NCBI RefSeq assembly: GCF_005281475.1
Contig: NZ_CP040106.1
Location: 5,198,001 to 5,262,000, forward strand
Reading direction: 5' to 3'
DNA length: 64,000 nucleotides
Source of the DNA: Echinicola rosea
GTDB lineage: Bacteria; Bacteroidota; Bacteroidia; Cytophagales; Cyclobacteriaceae
Both the position numbers and the translations under genes were made by a program. Below are positions 53,170 to 61,801 of the stretch, in pieces (position 1 is the stretch's first letter; the number at the start of each line of letters is the position of its first letter). The notes under the pieces were generated by a model. The model was not told where the DNA came from and searched no databases. It was given only the letters and a program-made list of their open reading frames with translations.

Positions 53170-54519
53170 ATGAAAGCAGCTTTTTTATTTGAATGGAAAC
53201 ATTGGTGGAGAACGCGGGCCAAGGTCGGTGCCATTTTCATGTTCCTGTCACTTTGCGTTTACTCCATGTACACTGGCAAAAGCCAATACAACAAGCAGGT
53301 GCATGAGATAGACGAAATTCTCGCGGATCAGGAAGAGGAACTGGAAAAAGTGGCCTCATGGATGGAAAACGAAAATAAAGGACCCGAGGGCAATGCCTAT
53401 ATAGATGTCACCACCCCCCTTTGGGCCATTTGGCATACTCCCTCGTGGATCGTAAAGAAACCCTCGCCAATGATGGTGTACAGCATTGGGCAAACAGAAA
53501 GTTTCGGGTATTATAAAAAGGTTACCGAATGGTCCACCATTTACGACAATGACCTTGTACAAGAGCTTTCCAACCCCGAAAAGCTGACCTCAAGCACCTT
53601 GGATTTCGGATTTGTCGTGATCTATCTCGCGCCACTGCTCATGATCATCCTTCTCTATAACATCAAAGGTTATGAGCAGGATTCCAACATGCTGGGACTA
53701 TTGAGGGTTCAGCTGCATTCCATCGGCCAATGGTTGGTTGGCCGGATCCTCTATTATTACCTAATGGTGATGGGGGGCATATTTTTTTCAATGGCAATAT
53801 TTGGCATAATAACTACCGTCCTCCCATCAAACGCCATGGATTTCATGGCCTATTTCATTACCGTTGCCGTTTACCTTTTGATATGGACAATACTGCTTTC
53901 CTTGGTTTTGGTATTGAATACCGGCAGCACGCTGAAGGCAGTAATAATGTCTGCCATATGGTTGGTGTTGACCATCTTGATCCCTGGGTCGGTGCATCAA
54001 TCCATGGCCATTGCTTATCCTTCCAGCTATATGACCGCATTCCTGGATGCCAAAAGAAATGGGACCAATGAGCTTTACGGCCTGTACGGCCTTTCCCAAG
54101 ATTCCCTTAGAGAAGTTATGTTGGATCCAAAGCTGGAATTGCACGGTACGGCATCTGCCCGGGACAGCCTCATTGGGGAAGACCTGATCAGCAATGCATT
54201 GCCCTACTTGGCAAACCTTAAAACCCGCAATGCGGCCGCCGATATTGAACAAGAAAATTATGCAAGGAACCGGTACATACGGTCCCGATATTTCTTCAAC
54301 CCGGTAACTTTTTTCCAAAACCGCCTGAATGCCATCTGCCAAACCGATTATTATGCCTATAGGGCGTTTCGGGACCGGATTCAAGAAGTGATCGACCGGC
54401 GCTCAGCCACCAGGGCAATGGATGTCTGGAACAAGATCGAGGTGGACAAAGAAAGGCTTAATTTCTATAACACACATTTTAACCTGTTGGACAAAAGAGT
54501 GGATGATGAAGAACTCTAA
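53170..54519 (+). CDS. ABC-2 type permease (DUF3526-like), second subunit
   Basis: This 449-residue protein starts with the ATG at 53170 (an upstream TTG at 53161 would add MNN). It begins MKAAFLFEWKHWWRTR, has a membrane segment near residues 20-37, a large loop (about 40-145), then segments near 150-170, 190-220, 230-255 and 260-280, and a long C-terminal charged tail. It is similar in layout to the previous gene, so the pair likely forms the exporter channel. It is the last gene of the receptor-exporter operon; a radC remnant lies just downstream on the other strand. Confidence 0.82.
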   Translation: MKAAFLFEWKHWWRTRAKVGAIFMFLSLCVYSMYTGKSQYNKQVHEIDEILADQEEELEKVASWMENENKGPEGNAYIDVTTPLWAIWHTPSWIVKKPSPMMVYSIGQTESFGYYKKVTEWSTIYDNDLVQELSNPEKLTSSTLDFGFVVIYLAPLLMIILLYNIKGYEQDSNMLGLLRVQLHSIGQWLVGRILYYYLMVMGGIFFSMAIFGIITTVLPSNAMDFMAYFITVAVYLLIWTILLSLVLVLNTGSTLKAVIMSAIWLVLTILIPGSVHQSMAIAYPSSYMTAFLDAKRNGTNELYGLYGLSQDSLREVMLDPKLELHGTASARDSLIGEDLISNALPYLANLKTRNAAADIEQENYARNRYIRSRYFFNPVTFFQNRLNAICQTDYYAYRAFRDRIQEVIDRRSATRAMDVWNKIEVDKERLNFYNTHFNLLDKRVDDEEL

Positions 54520-54526
54520 AATAAAA

Positions 54527-54685
54527 CTACAGCCCTTCCCTATTCGCATAGGAATAATGGGTTTCCGCGATCAGGATAATATGGTACATTACCTGAAGCT
54601 CAAATAGCTTTCCTGCCTTGATCATTTTCACGGACAGGCGGTTGTCCTGATCGCTGTGGCAAAGGGTTCCGGAAGGATGATTATG
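54527..54685 (-). pseudogene. C-terminal fragment of a RadC-family gene
   Basis: The minus strand encodes HNHPSGTLCHSDQD followed by RLSVKMIKAGKLFEL..., the JAMM/MPN+ part of RadC-type proteins of conjugative elements. The N-terminal part is missing. The fragment begins exactly at the HNHPSG motif, where a 36-bp palindrome (54682-54717) lies. The second radC copy at 61802-62606 is interrupted at the same motif. Confidence 0.75.
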
Positions 54686-54717
54686 TGCTTTATGTAAAGC
54701 TTTACATAAAGCACATA
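54682..54717. repeat. Perfect 36-bp palindrome centred on AAAGCTTT
   Basis: The sequence from TATGTGCTTTATGTAAAG to its exact inverse complement has 18-bp arms and no spacer. The inner 20 bp (TTATGTAAAGCTTTACATAA) recur at 61965-61984 at the same place in another radC copy. It probably marks the end of a small mobile element. Confidence 0.7.
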
Positions 54718-54918
54718 GTAAGGGTGTTTTAAATTCCGAATGGAAACATATCTTGAAGGAATCAGCTACAATAGTAATCACCAATAAGGCGGAATGATCC
54801 ATCAAATTTTCTTGTCATACCATTACAAATTTAATCTCTATTTTTTTATCTGTCTCCAAGCTAGGGTAGTAACTCCAAATTGGCCTTGACCAAAAAAAGG
54901 GGCTTCTCCCCTTTTTCC

Positions 54919-55824
54919 TCAGGTCATCTTCCCGGTCAGGTAATCCACGGCTTTCTGTGCCTTTCCGGCAGCTTCCACCAACAGCCGCTTGTCGTTTTTA
55001 AGCTGGCCAAGCCAATGCTGGATATAGGCAGAGGAATTCTCCTGAAGGTCGTTCTCCCAGATACCGCACAGGTTGCCCAGGTAGCTTGCGCCCATCTCTG
55101 CGGTCAGTTCTTCACGTGCATAGTAGCCCTTTCCCTTACAGGAGGTATCCCAAAGCTCCTTTCGGTCCAGTCTTTTTGGATGGCCCGTTCCGTGGACGGC
55201 TTCATGGTACAAGGTCTGGTAATAATGCCTTTCACTTCTGAACAGCTCCTTTTTGGGCATATTGATATAATCCTTTGCCGGATGGTAATAGGCCTGTGCC
55301 TCCCCATGCCTGATTTCGGGAAGGTCCGGGACATTTTCCAGTAGCTCCTCACAGGCCTTGATGGCCTGGAAAGGTTCCTTCTTTTCTACATCCGACATTT
55401 CCCATTCCACCCCTTCGGTATCTTCGATATTGAATACATTGTAATACTTCAGAAAGGCACGCCTGTCCACCAGTCCTTTGGGGAGTTTTCTGGCTTCTTC
55501 TTCCGAGAGCTTTTTACCGGTTTCCTTATGCCGGTAAACAACATTCCAGTACACCACCGGAACAGATTTGGCCCCTTTCCTGATCTTCGCCCCCAGCCTT
55601 TCGGCCTGCTTGAAGGTCAGGTAATACGGATAGGCATGGTTACAGCTGAGCAATAGCCAAAGGTTGATGCCCTTGTAGACCTTGCCTGAATGGAAGTTTT
55701 TGGGCAGTCCCATAACAGACCAGGGCTGTTTCCATGGGACAATGCCCTTTTCAAGGCTGGCCATGATCCTTTCGTTGACGATCGCATAAACATCTTTTCG
55801 GGAATTTTTTCTTTGTCGCTTCAT
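54919..55824 (-). CDS. ardC: ArdC-like antirestriction/zincin-metallopeptidase protein
   Basis: This 301-residue protein has an N-terminal ArdC-type ssDNA-binding domain (YAIVNERIMASLEKGIVPWKQPW ... NFHSGKVYKGINLWLLL) and a C-terminal zincin-like region with the metal motif HEAVHGTGH (HExxH) near residue 205. ArdC proteins protect incoming single-stranded DNA from restriction during conjugation. It has its own long leader with a structured RNA element (55891-55954). It is next to the mobilisation module, as expected. Confidence 0.87.
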   Translation of the reverse strand: MKRQRKNSRKDVYAIVNERIMASLEKGIVPWKQPWSVMGLPKNFHSGKVYKGINLWLLLSCNHAYPYYLTFKQAERLGAKIRKGAKSVPVVYWNVVYRHKETGKKLSEEEARKLPKGLVDRRAFLKYYNVFNIEDTEGVEWEMSDVEKKEPFQAIKACEELLENVPDLPEIRHGEAQAYYHPAKDYINMPKKELFRSERHYYQTLYHEAVHGTGHPKRLDRKELWDTSCKGKGYYAREELTAEMGASYLGNLCGIWENDLQENSSAYIQHWLGQLKNDKRLLVEAAGKAQKAVDYLTGKMT

Positions 55825-55890
55825 AATAATATCGTTTTTAAGTGAATGATTTTAATTATGAAGCTCCCCCAGGCTGCAGGGGACATTAAA

Positions 55891-55954
55891 GGCAAGGAGG
55901 ATCGGAATAAATAAGCGGGGGAATAGCAATGGCTTTATGCCGGAAATCCTTGCC
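55891..55954 (-). ncRNA. Structured leader RNA element of ardC
   Basis: Read on the minus strand, GGCAAGGA (55954-55947) pairs with TCCTTGCC (55898-55891). The enclosed loop contains TCCGGCATAAA and TTTATTCCG, both also present in the radC leader (62670-62738), where the closing stem is GCCAAG/CTTGGC instead. A changed but still paired stem around a conserved loop suggests a functional RNA in the ardC 5' UTR. Confidence 0.55.
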
Positions 55955-56217
55955 CTGTATGGGAACTGGCTGCCTAACTTTGCTGGGTAATTGAATAAGA
56001 AATGAAAAAAAGCGCCTGTCCCTTTATTATTGATTCCCAGCTCAGGTCATATCCCTCCACTGCATTAAAGGACCATAACCCCTAAACAAAACAACACATT
56101 TTCATAACTATTTTGAATATGTATTCACCAATAAACATAATAACCAGTGAACACCTGTTCCATTTGACAAAACCACCGAAACAACCTACACTAGAACCAT
56201 AAGGCCTACCATTGAAA

Positions 56218-56400
56218 AAAGGTCGGCAAGGGAAAAGCCATTATCCTTACCGGCCCAAGGCAGGTGGGCAAGACCACCTTGATCAAGGATACCCGATATC
56301 GGCATTACCCTAATGGTCATCACCCACCAGTCCAAGGATGTCTAGCCTTGGTAAGCGGGTCATCTTCATTGACCTGTCCAATTTGCAAAACAATCCATTG
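56218..56400 (+). pseudogene. N-terminal remnant of an AAA_14-type ATPase
   Basis: The frame reads GKAIILTGPRQVGKTTLIKD, a clear Walker A of the AAA_14 (ExeA-like or DUF4143-type) ATPases, then continues into unrelated codons and a stop. No start or rest of the domain is present. It is a small fragment left by recombination. Confidence 0.6.
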
Positions 56401-56583
56401 AAAAGAAGAAAATGGAAATATGAACTGTGTCCCTTCAGTTGGGAGGAGTTTGAAAATTTACATGTAAAACACTCAAACAAAAGGTATTTCATGATTTGCC
56501 CCCAATTGCTTACCTTTGCAATGGGAACGATATTTGATTCTTTGAATGACATCCAATTTCTTTCAGTAGAAATGAACAAATGA
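56338..56583 (+). CDS. Small protein upstream of the AbiE-like pair
   Basis: This 81-residue frame starts at ATG 56338 and overlaps the next start by 4 nt (ATGA), suggesting coupling. The sequence is soluble and Lys/Asn rich (KRRKWKYELCPFSWEEFENLHV). I cannot assign it; the overlap is the only reason to list it. It begins inside the ATPase remnant, in another frame, so it could also be a composite of debris. Confidence 0.4.
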   Translation: MSSLGKRVIFIDLSNLQNNPLKRRKWKYELCPFSWEEFENLHVKHSNKRYFMICPQLLTFAMGTIFDSLNDIQFLSVEMNK

Positions 56584-56867
56584 AAAAAACTGTAAACATA
56601 GCGACCCAATTCCCCAAGCACCTTTTCTGGGACATGGATCCAAGTAAGCTTTCCGTTTACAGGGACAAATCCATCATTATCCCCAGGGCTTTGTTTGCGA
56701 CCACACGGGACAGTTTTGAACAGGATATCCAAAAACTCGAAGACCTTTATTCCAAAAGGGATATTTTGGACACCCTGAAAAAAACCAAGGAACACATCAG
56801 CAATGAGGTTTGCAAACTGGTTTCGGTGCGCTATAAGGTTGCCCCATTTTTCAGGTACTCCCTATGA
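56580..56867 (+). CDS. Antitoxin-like protein (DUF6922 type)
   Basis: This 95-residue protein has a DUF6922-like pattern: KHLFWDMDPSKLSVYRDKSIIIPRALFATT near the start, then charged helices (DIQKLEDLYSKRDILDTLKKTKEHISNEV). Such proteins usually precede AbiEii-type nucleotidyltransferases and may act as their antitoxin. Its stop overlaps the toxin start by 4 nt (ATGA). The pair sits between ardC and the mobilisation genes, a usual place for element-borne defence or maintenance genes. Confidence 0.75.
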   Translation: MKKTVNIATQFPKHLFWDMDPSKLSVYRDKSIIIPRALFATTRDSFEQDIQKLEDLYSKRDILDTLKKTKEHISNEVCKLVSVRYKVAPFFRYSL

Positions 56868-57619
56868 AAGCAGTATCGGCTGAACTAATTGATACAATCA
56901 AGGAATTACAGGAACTTAACTCCCTCAAGAATTTTGCACTTGCCGGAGGGACCAATCTGGCATTGCGTTTCAACCACCGCGAATCCATTGACCTCGATTT
57001 GTTCTGCCCCCAAATCATCGGCTTTAAGGGATTTCAAAAGATCAGGGAAGAAGTCCAGAAATTATATGGGGACAAGGTTTCCAGTTTCATGGATCCCACC
57101 AACATCAATGACCAGTTTACCTTTCTGAGATTTTTTGTCCAGAAGAATTCCATGATGGTAAAGGTAGACGTGATCCAGAACATGAAGGCCATTGATCCCA
57201 TTGAGGAATTGAATGGAATAAGGCTGTACTCTATCCGTGACATTGGGCTGTTCAAGTTGATCAGTGCCTCCAGCAGACCAGCCAAAAAGGACATTTATGA
57301 CCTTTATTACATTACTGAACATATCCCCTTGGTTGATCTTTATAGTGATCTACTCAAAAAGCATTCAACCTTTAACAGCAATGAGGACAGGAACATCTTT
57401 GATCTTGACAAAGAAAAAAATGCCATTGACAACCCCTTGTTGTTATTGCGATTTGATGGTAGCTATAAAGTAGCTAAGGACAAAGTGATGCACTCCCATG
57501 ACAATATCATCACAATGGAAGAGGCCCAATCATGGAGGATGGCCAGCATCCATTGGAGGATGCAGCTAAGAAGGCTCTGTGCCCATTTGGGCATCCAATA
57601 CCCGTCTCCCCGCCATTGA
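56864..57619 (+). CDS. AbiEii-type nucleotidyltransferase toxin
   Basis: This 251-residue protein has the polymerase-beta-like motif ALAGGTNLALRFNHRESIDLDLF (G-G then D-x-D, about residues 26-48), metal-binding Asp residues, and LKLISASSRPAKKDIYDLYYI (about 130-150), typical of the AbiEii/AbiGii family. These enzymes transfer nucleotides to tRNA or protein and cause growth arrest, in type IV toxin-antitoxin and abortive infection systems. It is coupled to the upstream DUF6922-like gene and converges with the mob operon. Confidence 0.85.
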   Translation: MKAVSAELIDTIKELQELNSLKNFALAGGTNLALRFNHRESIDLDLFCPQIIGFKGFQKIREEVQKLYGDKVSSFMDPTNINDQFTFLRFFVQKNSMMVKVDVIQNMKAIDPIEELNGIRLYSIRDIGLFKLISASSRPAKKDIYDLYYITEHIPLVDLYSDLLKKHSTFNSNEDRNIFDLDKEKNAIDNPLLLLRFDGSYKVAKDKVMHSHDNIITMEEAQSWRMASIHWRMQLRRLCAHLGIQYPSPRH

Positions 57620-57656
57620 TTCAAGAACACCGGTTGCACCATGACCAAAAAGGGGG

Positions 57657-59648
57657 TTAGCCCGGTTTCCTTTTCCCAACCAACAGGTGTTCCAGCGATG
57701 GGGTATCCATGATCCTGTCGATTTCCATTTTGACGACCTGTTGCACCTCCTTTTTGACCATGTGGTAATTCTCCTCCACTTCTGAAGTACTGATATCTCT
57801 GACTTTCGGAATGGGAATGTAGGCAGCCGTCTCCCGTGCAATGGCCGCATGGTCGTTCTGGATTTCGGCATGAAACATTTTGTGGGAGATCCGTTCATCG
57901 GGATTATCGGCCACCATGCCCACAAATTCCCCTGATGACAATGAGGCGATGGTAGAAGCGGGCACGGCCATGTCCAGTTGGCGGGATTTGCTGATGGATG
58001 TGTCGTTGCTGTTGATCGAGAGGCTCGTCCTGTCCTGCATGATCTTGCCGAAGCGTTCTGACAGCTGCTTTGCCGTATCGCCCAGCACCTGGCCCGACAC
58101 GATATTGCCCACGGTATTCATGATCACCTCTGCCTGTTCCCTACCATAGTCCTTTTTGAGCTGGCTGTAATCCTGTATGCCCAGACAGGTGGCCACCTTG
58201 TTGCTCCTGGCCGTGGCGATCAGGTTGTCCATGCCGTTGAAATAGATGGTCGGATATTCATCGAATATCAGGCTGCTCTTGAGTTTTCCTTTCTTGTTGG
58301 CCAGCTTGGTAATTCTGGAAATGTACAATGACAATACTGCCCCGTATACCTGTTGCTTTTGCGGGTTGTTGCCCACGCAAAGGATTTTTGGCTTTTTCGG
58401 ATCATTGATATCAAGGCTGAATTCGCTATCGGAAAGCACATAATAGAGCTGTGGGGACGACAACCTTGCCATGGTTATCTTGGCACTGGCAATCTGTCCT
58501 TCCAACTGCTCCTTTGCCCCCTTTTCGAACGCCGATACAAAGGGGTTGATCAAAGCCTCGATTTCCGGTTCAGTGCGCAGCACGGTAAACAGGTCGGCAT
58601 AATCCAGAAGCATCAGTTCGATCACGTGGGGAAGGGTGCAATATTTTCCACGCTGGTGCTTTTTCAAGAACCATATGACCGCCGTCAGGAAATTGATGGG
58701 CGACTCCACAAAAAAGTCGCCCTGCTTTTTGATCCACTCCCGGTTGAGCCCCATCATGATCGTCCTTGCCGCCTCACTGGCATCGGTGATGTCCAGCATG
58801 GTCTCCGGCTCCAGGGGATTACAGCGATGGGAATGGCTCAAGCGATCAAAATTGATGGTATAGAATCTTGGCTTTTCCTTATAGGCAGCAAGGTTCTTCA
58901 AAAGGGTATTGTAGGCAATGATGGACAGGTCATCGTATTTGTAATCATAGATGAACATGCTGAAGCCCTTTTGGATGTGCTGGGCAATAACATGGCGTAT
59001 GACAAAGTAGCTTTTCCCGGATCCCGGTGTCCCGGCTACCAGCAGTGCCCGGAAAGGGTTGATGATGTTTATCCAGGAAGCCCGTACCTTGTTTTTGAGT
59101 TTGTAGCATGCCGGCAGGTTGACCGAGTATTCATTTTCCAGCAATCTTTCTTCCTGTGGGAAAGTCTCGTTGAGGTGGTTGAACACGTTCTTTTGGTTTC
59201 CCAGAAACAGCACCCTTCCCATTCGTGCCCCGGTGGAAAGCACGGCTAAAAAAGAAAGAGAGGTTATGGCCATATAAGCATAGAAGCTGCTTAGAGGCCA
59301 TACTATTTCACCTGTCCAATAATGGCAGGAAAGGAAAACGGCACTGCCCAATAGAAAACCCACCAGCAAAGGAGCCATTTTACTGTCCTCCTTCTTTTTG
59401 CCCTTGCTGCCCAAAAGGGACACGCACAACAGGAACAGGACCAATCCCTTTGTCCATACGGCGGAAGCAAAGAGCCCCGTCTCTGCCAGTCCGGCCAACA
59501 GTCTGTCGGTAATGGCATGGCAGGCTCCCAGCTGGCAGAAAAGGCCATAACCGGTATGGTAAAAGTGCAGGCACAGTATCCCCACACTTCCCTTGCGGGT
59601 TATGTCGATGATCTTGCGCAGTCCTTCTATGCTTTCACCTGTTGCCAC
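57657..59648 (-). CDS. Type IV coupling protein (TraG/MobC-like)
   Basis: This 663-residue protein has three or four N-terminal membrane segments (about 25-45, 55-75, 90-110 and 118-140), Walker A VAGTPGSGKSYFV near residue 207, and Walker B SLIFDEYPTIYFNG near 458. It matches the TraG/VirD4-like coupling proteins called MobC in Bacteroides elements. It links the relaxase-DNA complex to the mating channel. The start lies 3 nt past the relaxase stop, so it is part of the mob operon. Confidence 0.9.
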   Translation of the reverse strand: MATGESIEGLRKIIDITRKGSVGILCLHFYHTGYGLFCQLGACHAITDRLLAGLAETGLFASAVWTKGLVLFLLCVSLLGSKGKKKEDSKMAPLLVGFLLGSAVFLSCHYWTGEIVWPLSSFYAYMAITSLSFLAVLSTGARMGRVLFLGNQKNVFNHLNETFPQEERLLENEYSVNLPACYKLKNKVRASWINIINPFRALLVAGTPGSGKSYFVIRHVIAQHIQKGFSMFIYDYKYDDLSIIAYNTLLKNLAAYKEKPRFYTINFDRLSHSHRCNPLEPETMLDITDASEAARTIMMGLNREWIKKQGDFFVESPINFLTAVIWFLKKHQRGKYCTLPHVIELMLLDYADLFTVLRTEPEIEALINPFVSAFEKGAKEQLEGQIASAKITMARLSSPQLYYVLSDSEFSLDINDPKKPKILCVGNNPQKQQVYGAVLSLYISRITKLANKKGKLKSSLIFDEYPTIYFNGMDNLIATARSNKVATCLGIQDYSQLKKDYGREQAEVIMNTVGNIVSGQVLGDTAKQLSERFGKIMQDRTSLSINSNDTSISKSRQLDMAVPASTIASLSSGEFVGMVADNPDERISHKMFHAEIQNDHAAIARETAAYIPIPKVRDISTSEVEENYHMVKKEVQQVVKMEIDRIMDTPSLEHLLVGKRKPG

Positions 59649-59651
59649 GTT

Positions 59652-60869
59652 CTATAGTTTTGGTCTCCGTCGTTTCTTCCTTTTCCTTTTCAGCGGGTAG
59701 GGCACCGGTTCGTAGGCAGCTCCCTGGAAGAGCAGGTCCAGAATTTCCGTCCTGCTGAGCGAAGGAATAAAATTCAACAGGGAGGTTTCGATGGATGTTT
59801 CCTTAGGCCCTTCCAGTGCACATGGTCTTGAAAGTGCGGCAAACCGCTCCTGCACCCCTTTTGCCGAAAGGCCTTTGCCCAGTTGGCTGCCATTGAACAC
59901 GCACCTGTTGACAAAGTCGATATAGGTCAGCCCATACACCCTTCCCTCACCGTTCTGCCGAATGACCAGCCCTACGCCTTCTTTGGACAGCTTTTTCCTG
60001 AACTGCTCCATGCAGCCCGAAGGCCAGAGTGCCTTGGACACGGTTTCCTTCAAGGGTGCCCTAAATTCCAATGTCCTTTTGGCGTTCCGTTCAAATGCCT
60101 TTTCCAAACGGGACAATGTGGGCCTTTCATACAGCTCACTTGCCTTGATGGGCACGCCCACCCTGTTTCCCTGCCGATCAACAATACTGTAGACCAGTCC
60201 CTTCTTTTCGTGCATCCTGCTTCCCGGTTCTCCCTGATAAGCGGTCACGTTAAAATGTCCCAAGATGGCATTCATCTGGCCAAGCGAAGTAAACCGATAG
60301 TTGTAAAGCACTTCCTGTACGGCCTTGGTCACTGCAGCCTTGGTTTCCTTTTTGCCGTATTCCACAGGTTCCAGCGGTTGGAGCAGGAACCGCTTGCGGT
60401 GGCCCTGCTCTTCGGCCACCACCAGGCCGTAGTCCTTTTCAATCTGCTTTCTTGCCGGCTCTGAAAGGAGCCTTCCCAGATTATGTGTTTCAAGCCGTCT
60501 GCCCTTTGCGTCAATATTACAGGTGGCCACGTGCAAGTGGGGATGTCCGGCATCATGGTGGAGATAGACCAGGTAGGGCTGCCCTCCAAAGCCTATCCTA
60601 TCCATATACTCTGTAGCGATCCTTTTCATGGTATCGGCATCCAACTTGTCATCCGGGGAAAAGTTAAGGGAGATATGCAGCGCATTGGTTTTCGTCCTTT
60701 TGTTCATTTTGATCAACTTGTCTAAACGCTGCAGCTTTTCCTTATGATCAGGATCAAGCTGCAGAAATCCACTGGCCATAAGCAAAGTGGCCTGTCCGTT
60801 TTCCACCTTGTTTTCATTATAGCGCAACACACCCCGGATGGACTTCCCGGTAGTGATCCTTACGACCAT
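59652..60869 (-). CDS. mobB: Relaxase (MobB-type, MOBP class)
   Basis: This 405-residue protein has HUH motifs: the metal triad in YLVYLHHDAGHPHLHVATCN (residues about 115-130, HxDxxHxHxH) and an N-terminal NENKVENG with a likely tyrosine nearby (LRYNENK). It nicks DNA at oriT, becomes covalently attached and leads the strand into the recipient. It overlaps the upstream relaxosome gene by 10 nt (60860-60869) and is followed by the coupling protein gene, the typical mobA-mobB-mobC order. Confidence 0.9.
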   Translation of the reverse strand: MVVRITTGKSIRGVLRYNENKVENGQATLLMASGFLQLDPDHKEKLQRLDKLIKMNKRTKTNALHISLNFSPDDKLDADTMKRIATEYMDRIGFGGQPYLVYLHHDAGHPHLHVATCNIDAKGRRLETHNLGRLLSEPARKQIEKDYGLVVAEEQGHRKRFLLQPLEPVEYGKKETKAAVTKAVQEVLYNYRFTSLGQMNAILGHFNVTAYQGEPGSRMHEKKGLVYSIVDRQGNRVGVPIKASELYERPTLSRLEKAFERNAKRTLEFRAPLKETVSKALWPSGCMEQFRKKLSKEGVGLVIRQNGEGRVYGLTYIDFVNRCVFNGSQLGKGLSAKGVQERFAALSRPCALEGPKETSIETSLLNFIPSLSRTEILDLLFQGAAYEPVPYPLKRKRKKRRRPKL

Positions 60870-61252
60870 GGCCTTTTCGACAATCGGTCAAGTACCAAGA
60901 GCAGTTTGGAAACCAGCCCTCCCACCTTGGCGTACAGCGGCATGACTTTCCTTGCATAAAAGCGTTTGTTCTTCGGTTCGGGGTGGGCATGGAAATAGTG
61001 GACAAGCTGGTTGATGTTCACCCCGATTTTGTGGAGTGCTGTTTTGATCGCTACCAGTTCGCCCTTTACCTCATCTAGGGAAGCGTTCCGGGTGTTGACG
61101 GTAATGGCACGTTCAAAGAGCATGCTCCGCAGCAGTTCGCTCAGGTTGCGGCAACCTGCCGATTGTTCCAGTAACCGTTCCAGTTTCCGGTACTCTTCCG
61201 CTTTAAAACGGACGGTCTTCCTGTAGGTACGTTCCGGTCTTTTCTGTTTCAT
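60860..61252 (-). CDS. mobA: Relaxosome accessory protein (MobA-like, ribbon-helix-helix)
   Basis: I start it at the ATG at 61252 (MKQKRPERTYRKTVRFKAEEY); an ATG at 61315 would translate the inverted repeat at 61289-61322, which looks noncoding. The protein is 130 residues with an RHH domain (RKTVRFKAEEYRKLERLLEQS) and a helical tail (GELVAIKTALHKIGVNINQLVHYFH) typical of MobC/BfmA-like relaxosome proteins. It helps the relaxase melt oriT. It is the first gene of the mob operon. Confidence 0.82.
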   Translation of the reverse strand: MKQKRPERTYRKTVRFKAEEYRKLERLLEQSAGCRNLSELLRSMLFERAITVNTRNASLDEVKGELVAIKTALHKIGVNINQLVHYFHAHPEPKNKRFYARKVMPLYAKVGGLVSKLLLVLDRLSKRPWS

Positions 61253-61439
61253 GGTTGCTGGATTTGCATGTTCCGACTTTGGAGGGATTGCCCCCCCTTG
61301 CCACTCCGGCAGCAAGGGGCAAGATCGGATTGGCGTCAGACAATCCTACATCTTGCTGGCCGCCGGATCGCGGCCCCGGATTGGGACAAACTGTCCTCCG
61401 TTAAACATGTTAAAATGATAGGCCTTTAGAATACCAAGT
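61253..61439 (-). other. Candidate oriT region upstream of the mob genes
   Basis: This GC-rich noncoding stretch has an inverted repeat CCCCTTGC (61294-61301) and GCAAGGGG (61312-61319) and GCCGGATC/GGCCCCGG segments near 61360-61378. The position directly upstream of a mobilisation operon is where oriT usually lies. The nick site cannot be identified. Confidence 0.4.
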
Positions 61440-61655
61440 TCAGTTTTCCAGGTTCCACACCCACTGGTCTGCGGCCATCACCCAGTCCCGTAACGGGCTT
61501 CCCGACTCACTTTTCCAGTCCAGTCCCTGATAGTAAAAATAGAATACTTCCGCCTCAGAATCCGGAATGTTCATAAACCGGAAATAGGCCTTCACTTCTT
61601 CGATGGTAGGTGGAATACGGTCAGTAAAATTCGGATGTTCACTTTGGTCTTTCAT
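61440..61655 (-). CDS. Small conserved protein of conjugative elements
   Basis: This 71-residue protein starts with the ATG at 61655 (MKDQSEHPNFTD). It has PPTIEEVKAYFRFMNIPDSEAEVFYFYYQG followed by DWKSESGSPLRDWVMAADQWVWN, a pattern seen at the ends of small replication or excision proteins in Bacteroidota elements. It resembles the C-terminal tail of DnaD-like or phage replication proteins. It lies 25 nt downstream of the promoter-like element at 61681-61727 and upstream of the mob operon. Confidence 0.6.
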   Translation of the reverse strand: MKDQSEHPNFTDRIPPTIEEVKAYFRFMNIPDSEAEVFYFYYQGLDWKSESGSPLRDWVMAADQWVWNLEN

Positions 61656-61680
61656 GATCGTTCTTCGTTTTGTTAAAGTC

Positions 61681-61727
61681 CAAAGGTGGATCATAAAAGG
61701 CTGGAATGGTCACACTGAAAACCGAAG
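61681..61727 (-). promoter_or_regulatory. Promoter-like element shared with the tra operon
   Basis: On the minus strand CTTCGGTTTTCAGTGTGACC is followed after 19 nt by CACCTTTG and after 25 nt by the start at 61655. It is the second copy of the 855-901 element, which differs by one base in the 20-mer. Confidence 0.6.
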
Positions 61728-61801
61728 GGGGAGCTGAAAAACAAAAGGAACACCGCTTTCCCAAATTAGGCAGCACTTAAAGCAAGAATAAAAAAAAGGC
61801 C

